From assembly GCF_018691265.1 (NCBI RefSeq), contig NW_024881329.1:1426001-1490000 (forward strand): 64,000 nt of DNA, given 5' to 3'. Position numbers and translations under genes: made by a program. This document shows, in pieces, positions 57,761-64,000 of this stretch (the stretch's first letter is position 1; every line of letters begins with the position of its first letter). The notes below the pieces were generated by a model. That model saw only the letters and a program-made list of their open reading frames with translations, ran no database searches and had not been told where the DNA came from. The DNA comes from Tyto alba (Eukaryota > Chordata > Aves > Strigiformes > Tytonidae).

Positions 57761-60460
57761 GAAAATATGGCAGTGAAATACACTATATATATATCTGCCC
57801 AACCACTCACAGGTTGCTGCTTGTGGTTACTTTTTTGCCTTCCTACTCGATGAGATTTCTGATGCCAGGAGGAGGCCATGAGGATTTTTGACAGATACTC
57901 ATAGGGACAGGCACTGCCAGAGGGGGAGGAGAGGACAAAACGGGTTCCTGAAAAGCTCTGCAGATGAATGATACAGACTGGTTCTGGTATACCGGAGCCC
58001 GGAGGTCAGTGTGTGGTAGAGAAGTGTGGTGAGAAGGCAGGAAGGACCCTCAGCGTTAAAACAAGAAACAGAGCACGTAGAGAGAATCGTAGGAGGTACC
58101 GTGATTGTAGCTGTAAGCTGGGGAGGAATCTCCACAGCATTTTAAACAATGTAAGTAGCACAAGATGGCATTTATCAAGAGAGGAGAGGAAGAGGTTTCA
58201 ATAGCAAATTTCCTAGCAAGATTGTTGCCAGATTAGTGTGCCAGTCTGTCTGTGCACTGCAAGGTGTATTTCTGCCCTAAACTGAATTATTTTAGCTGTC
58301 AGCAAATGCTTGATAATATAGTGATCTGTGCTTGGGAGATTCGCTTTTTATATTAGCGTTGTATTGCATTCAGTGTTGAGGCTAGACAGAGCCACTCATC
58401 TTTACCTCATGGTCCCACGTGGACTCGCTTAACTTAGTCATGAGTGGGCAATTAAATAAGAAGAGAGACCTTGCCAGCTCCGGGCATTAATATAAATCTA
58501 GGTGCTTGTAATACATTTACATGGCTCCCCCAGGTCTGTCTGGACTTAGAATAGTCAGTCTCATTCACAGATCTTTTGGGATATTGACTGCTCACTTTTG
58601 CTTTGTAGTTCTCCGAATCAGAATTCAGCCCAGGAGATAACCAGCATGAAGTTTTTCTGACAGGCCCTCAGTAAGCACAGACATTTGCCCACCTGGGTGT
58701 GCGTAGGCATTGCCTCAAGTAGCTCTGCTGGGGAAACAGGGGCTCGTGCTTAGCAAGCAATAAATTTTACTCTCAAATTTCTCTTGTTCACATGCATTTT
58801 ACCTTTAAATGGCTTGGAGTTATCAAGTCCCATCAGCTGATACGAGGCCTTCATGAACAGATTTGGTGATCTTCTTTTTATTTAGAAAGGGCAGGTGTCT
58901 GCATCCTAGGGCCCTGAAGGAACGAATGAGTGGTCAGTATGTTTGTTTCTCACGGGCATTTCAGGAAGAGGCTCTTCCTGATTTCTTCGCCTTGATTGCC
59001 TGGAGATGCGTTAAGTATGTAAATAGCATTATTGTGCTCCTAAAGCAGGCATGATCCACAGGATGATATGGCTCATGATATGCATAAGCCTTTGTTGATG
59101 ATCTTGTGGAAGGTCCATGAGCTGAGTGGAGCTTGGAGTTTGATTTACCCTGATGAAACATCTTCAGAGAGGGAAACACGAGATGCAGACATGCTGGAAC
59201 AGAATAGCAAAGTGATGCTCTTTCGTGTTCTGTTTTTCTGGACAACCAGCAGTTTTCTGTATTTGAGTTGGTGAGCTACTGCCTCTAAACATCACTGAAT
59301 TGTTTGTACAAAATCACACAAAAGCAGGGAAGGGTGCATGGCTGGAGTTTGGTGTGTGTTGTTTTCGGTATTTTTTTTGCCTGGAACCTTAGAAAATGCT
59401 TTTTTAATCTCCAAGTTAGGCAGAAATCTGCCACTCATTTCTGTTTCAGCACTGTCATATTACTACAAATAAATGTCAGGGCACAGTTTTGTAAGTAGTC
59501 TGCACTGGGAGGTGGGGACTTGAACCTTCATTTTTTCCCAATGTAATTTCTGGGGCTTCTTTCCTTTCTTCCCTTCATAGAAAGCACCAAGGTAGTGTCC
59601 ACCAGAACAGCTGATAATGTTGTTAGCCTCTTGCATTTCTAGTGCAGATGTGTTGTGAAACCCAAAATAAGCTTAAGAGATAAGGTTAGCAAAATCAAAT
59701 ATTGTCAGAGGATGATGTCTCTGTAGCTACGGAAAGGGCGTTCAGACTGTCAGTGTTTATTTTGACAGCAAGAGACACGGAGGCTGTGACAAAACTTTGT
59801 TAAGGTGACTCTTTCTATTATACGGAATGATTGACGTGTGTTTCCTTGCTTCAGCTGATGAATGTTGGTGCAGAGGCAGAAGCTGCCCACTCTTCATTGA
59901 TCTTCAGCTTTCAGATGTGTTTTGAGAAGCAACTGATGGCAGGCTCCAGGCAGCTACAGACCAGCTGATGATGACAGTAGGGACTGGATGGAGGATGGCA
60001 GCTAGGTCTGGGCAGCCGACGTGTTTTTCAAATGTAGCTTTCAGCACTATGTGGCTGCCCATTTTCTTGGAGTGGCTGGCACACCCATTCTGTATCCCTT
60101 TGGGCTCAATTTTGGCCTCATGCACATGTGAACTGTTCATAGTGAAGATGATGACTTGTGTATGTATGACTGTGAAGGCAAAATTTAGTTCAGCCTTGTG
60201 CTAAAGCTGAGTGGCAGCAGCTGGTGAGAGCATCCAATGGCCTCAGTTGCATTCTATTTTATTACCTAAACCACTGTGAGCTTGCTATGCTCCTTCCCGA
60301 CTTTCCCTCACCACCTTCCCCTTCTGTTCATTCCAGGTGGGTGCTAATACAAGCGCCACACAATCTGTTAGAGCCTTGGGGTAACTCAGAGAGAGGGAAA
60401 CTGCAGTGTTAATTCAAGACACAGCATCAAAAGCTGGAAACCTTCCCAACTGATGAAAGA
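57761..60460. other. Unique non-coding DNA
   Basis: A short TA cluster lies at 57783-57793. No gene is recognised. Confidence 0.5.
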
Positions 60461-60579
60461 TGTATGTGTGTGTGTGTTTGTGTGTATATGTATATAGCCT
60501 GAATGGTTGGTTTTTTTTGTTTTGTTTTGTTTTTTTTTTTTTTTTGTGTGTGCTTTTTTTGGTGTTTTTTTTTTTTTTA
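60461..60579 (+). repeat. TG-rich microsatellite followed by T-rich low complexity
   Basis: TGTATGTGTGTGTGTGTTTG and TGTGTATATGTATATA occupy 60461-60496. After 15 bases of unique DNA, a T-rich stretch with interspersed G runs from 60511 to 60579. Short open frames here are composition artefacts. Confidence 0.9.
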
Positions 60580-62050
60580 AATTCAATTTGGACAATGAAC
60601 ACAGAAAATCTTCTCTTTCTGATATTGCAGAGACAATATTTACAGCTGAAACTTTTATGATGACAGTCCCTCAATAACATTCCTTTCAGAGTACTGCTGT
60701 GCTACTGACTACGACCTTTCAGACCTTTGTGGTAACAACCACAATAATATTTTCCCTTCCTTTACTTATGTCTGTTATGCTTGAGGTCAGCTACAACCTT
60801 GTCAGCAGGTCGGAAATATTTTACATGTAGTGTTAAATGGTAGGAAAGCTTTCAGCATGGTGCGAATAGTTTGCCATTAGTAAACGGTTACAAATGAATT
60901 AAGGCTTTGCTCTTTCCTTGCTGAGGTTTTATTTTGTTCTTTCTGTCAGAGCTCCTTTTCAAGCCCTGCGTTGTTACTGAGCAGTTCTGAATCCCAGACA
61001 AGGAGCTTTGCAGGCGTGCATGCAATGCAGTCCGGGTGCCAGAGCAGGAGTCGCAAGGGAAGGCGTGCTGACCCACAGCTCCTCGCTCCAGCTCTGGACA
61101 GGAGGTTGTAGCCAGCTGGCTCTCTCCAGAGAGGCAAGTTTCAATATTCACAGTGTGGGTGTGAGGCTGTAGGAGAGCCTGATCTTCAAGACTATACTTC
61201 TGTGTTTGTTTTATCATGCAAATTGCTTGGCCCTGGCTCCCCAGGACTCATCCTTTCTTTCCTCAGTTAATCTTCAATATGGTCCATGCTCATGGATCTG
61301 GTTTCCGCGCACGAGCAGCCCCGTTAATGGCCACAGAGGGTCTGGGCATTAAGCAAGCATGTGTATGCGTGGAGGGCAGGGACTTGCTGTGTGCCAAAAC
61401 CCCAGAGTTAACGTGCCACACCTTTTCATAAGGGATGATCTCAAGTAAAGGTGCTAGCATGCCAGTGCTGGGTAAATGGCGTTTTTGTGCCTGACCCATA
61501 ACTGAGCCATCTCCCTAATTCAACAGAGATGCAAATAAGTGATGTAAATTATAGCTAAAATGTGCAGGGAATATTTAATGTAATGAATTAATGTGTAATG
61601 CAATTTGAAGAGTTAAAGATAGTTTGCTGCCTTCTTATTCTTTCTGAAGATTTACAGCAAAAGAGGCTTGGTTACCTGCTGTCCTCTGAGTATTGGGCTT
61701 TGAATATTCATCCAGCCAATCTTCCTGATTGACTGATAATCCCAGGTGGCTGTATATACTAACACCAGTTCCTGCAGCAGGTTTCCTAAAGGCTGATGCT
61801 GCCTGCCTTTATCTGCAGCTCAGTAGCCACTCCATCTCTGGTGGAGATGGAGGCCCATATGAGTGACTTCATGTCAGCAGAATTAGGACATAAATTCTGT
61901 CATTTCTTCATCGTTATATAACTGAGTGCTCTTTTTGAGATGCTTTGCCAGCAGGCCGCATGAATTTGACAGCAGAGAAGCAGTAAGACTCAGGAAGCAT
62001 TCACCCTGGGCAGGACATGGAGCGCATGTGCCTGTTTTCCCAAGAGCAAC
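60580..62050. other. Unique non-coding DNA
   Basis: No gene is recognised. An AT-rich, non-repetitive part at about 61530-61760 (GATGTAAATTATAGC, TTTAATGTAATGAATTAATG) resembles conserved non-coding texture. Confidence 0.45.
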
Positions 62051-62350
62051 CTCATCTGCCTCTTTTTCTAGATTGTTCTTGTTCTAATCCTGTCTTTTTC
62101 CCTATGTGGTCCTACAGCCAGTGTCAGACCCCTTCCCTATAGCTCTGTTTCAGTCCTTCTGCCCTCGATCTCTTAGCAACTTTCGTGCACCTTCAACCCA
62201 CAGTTTTTCTCCTGACCCCATCAAATACAGTATTTTCTTACCAGTTTCCCTGCCTTTGCCCAGCCAGTTGCAATTTCCTGCTCCCCCCTTTTTTCTTAAA
62301 TCTTAGTTTACTTTCCCCCCAATCCTCATTGTCCTGTACAAGCTTTGAAA
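62051..62350 (+). other. Pyrimidine-rich stretch with an acceptor-preceded open frame
   Basis: The plus strand is strongly C/T-biased over about 300 bases. TCTTTTTCCCTATGTGGTCCTACAG ends at 62116, and the frame after it stays open for about 62 codons (PVSDPFPIALFQSFCPRS...) to a stop near 62304-62306. The Ser/Pro/Phe-rich composition follows from the pyrimidine bias, and no donor or protein family is recognised. Confidence 0.3.
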
Positions 62351-64000
62351 AATGCTTGTGTCTTCATTCTCCTGCCTGTCTCGCTCCATGGCCGGTGCTT
62401 GACTCCTTTCCCTGGTTCATGCGCTGCTTGTTCTGCATTAGTGACAGCGAGGAGAGCTCAGTGTACTCCCGTATGCTTCTCTCACCTTTGCAGTGCTGAG
62501 ACCCAGCTGTGGCTCAGCGTGGAGCTGCTGTTGCAGAGCATCCTGCCGACTTCCCCAGCCTTCATAGGTGTGAGATAGCCTAAAGCCTACTGAATGATTG
62601 CAGAGCCTGTGCAGACTGCAGCATGCAATTGCAGGTGTGAAGCTGCAGTAGAGCAGCTGAATTATTCCAGAGCATTTAAAGTAGTTATATTTGGGTGGTT
62701 TCTGGCTGCACACTGTTCCTTTTTAAAAAGAAAAAAAAAGGCTGAAATGCTACATGTATGTAAGATGGGCTGCTGCCTTCCAAGGTAACGCAGCACTCTG
62801 GTGTGTGTGTTAGCACATTGTTTCCTTAACACTGGAATTCTTTCCCTCTGCCATTTGAAGATAGAGGGCCTGAGATACAGTAAATTGGTGCTTAAAGTCA
62901 TCTTTTCCTCCTTTGTTAAATAAGATGATGACATGATAGCAATTCTTTGAACAAGGAGGAAGATAATGGAAGACTGAGTAGTGAAATCATCTGATATTAG
63001 CCCAGTGGACAGAGCTTTGACAGCTGTCCTAAAAGTAGGAAAAAACGTCAGAAACCGACAAGAAGGCTATTCCCAAGATAAAAAATAGAGGATTGTCCTT
63101 GTCTGTGGCAACAGAGAGGAGAATCTGTTGACTCCTCGTTGGCCTATGCAAAGAAAGATGAAAGTTTAGAGATTCCAGGTTGAGATTTGCTAATGGCTAA
63201 TATATGCTTTGGGGATGACAGGTCAGATATCCAGATTGCTGCTGGTGTCTGTGTACAGGTATGGTAAGGATCTTGCTAGCGTATTTTGTTCTGGAGTGAG
63301 ATGTAAATGATTGAGGAGCAAGTAGTAATGGAAGGGCAGCTGCAGCCAAGCTGCATCCTGTCTTAGTGGCTGCGCGCTGCGGTCGGGAGTGTTACTGCCA
63401 TGGGAAGTGTCGTAGAAGAGCAGCATCCAGCCTTGACAGGCATCTTAGGGATTAGAGGGCCTTCGCGGACAAAGTCAGTTTCTTATAATCAGAAGTACTC
63501 TCCCCACTGTTTCCTCATCTGAGTGAATCAACAGTGACCCTTGGTGGTTAGAAATACTCAGTGCCTGCTGGTCTGTCAGGCATAGCCTTCCCTTATTCAA
63601 CCCATCTGTCTGTCTCCTGAGATCCTGAGTAATGTGGGCATTGGCTAAAGCATTGGGCATCTGACTTCACAACTGATCAGACTGATGTTTTGAGACAAAA
63701 ATCTCCTCTAGCCAGTCCAATTTGCATGGAATCTTAGCTTTTAAATGGAGGATTTTGGCAGGACACTTCAATTTTGCTCTTGGACATTCAGGTCATCACT
63801 TTGACATATAAATCCCTCCACTGCTAATCTGACCGTAGATCCACGGCATTATCCAGTTCAACGAAAAGCACAGGTGCTGATCCCCCATCCCTCACTCCAT
63901 ACAAAGACTTTTGGAAAGAGATATTCTTTGAGGCCCATTTGAATTCAAAGAGAGCAACTCAGTGAAATTTAGCATCAGGCCATAACCTGTCATTGTCTGT
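62351..64000. other. Unique non-coding DNA to the window end
   Basis: No gene or repeat family is recognised. Open frames are up to 104 codons and overlap on both strands. Confidence 0.5.

Noticed and set aside
1..64000. Prokaryotic-type features: operons, CRISPR arrays, phage or plasmid modules, toxin or defence systems
   Set aside because: Composition, retroelements and lack of dense open frames show vertebrate nuclear DNA. No such structures are present.

Overview
The window reads as nuclear DNA of a bird. It carries two 5'-truncated CR1 retrotransposon tails, one in each orientation, both ending in the avian CR1 3' signature (TTCCAACC... then an ATTCTATG-like octamer repeat). It also carries avian-type endogenous retrovirus LTRs of two families and a few very old interspersed-repeat remnants. 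There is no operon structure, no dense coding, no tRNA or rRNA gene and no CRISPR array. Base composition is mostly AT-leaning vertebrate non-coding DNA. I cannot name the species.

No complete protein-coding gene is visible. Almost every open frame is below 150 codons and looks like chance; the longest (218 codons) is the C-terminal end of a dead CR1 ORF2. The best host coding candidate is an exon of 94 bases at 23065-23158 with good splice sites on both sides, but it is open in two frames and I could not identify a protein. A second, weaker exon candidate follows a very strong acceptor at 18059. If either is real, much of the window is intron of one + strand gene; otherwise it is intergenic.

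Layout. 1-9.0 kb: unique DNA with a homeodomain-site-rich patch near 4.65-4.87 kb. 9.03-9.79 kb: an LTR with internal ~45-base repeats, preceded by a purine tract. 10.78-11.14 kb: minus-strand CR1 tail. 12.41-12.96 kb and 16.23-16.81 kb: two solo LTRs of one family in opposite orientation, the first with a clean 5-base target duplication. 14.47-14.61 kb: a 21-base minisatellite. 17.54 kb: a (TA)14 microsatellite. 18.67-20.00 kb: plus-strand CR1 whose catalytic FADD box reads FPGS. 20-64 kb: mostly unique non-coding DNA with homopolymer tracts, a CpG-rich patch at 41.94-42.26 kb, an ancient CR1/L3-like remnant at 45.6-45.95 kb, MIR-like remnants near 50.2, 56.9 and 57.4 kb, and another probable ancient repeat at 57.6 kb.

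I found no convincing undescribed multi-gene system. The items most worth checking are the two exon candidates, the 21-base minisatellite that is open in four reading frames, the CR1 copy with the lost catalytic pair, and the AT-rich patches that look like conserved regulatory elements.
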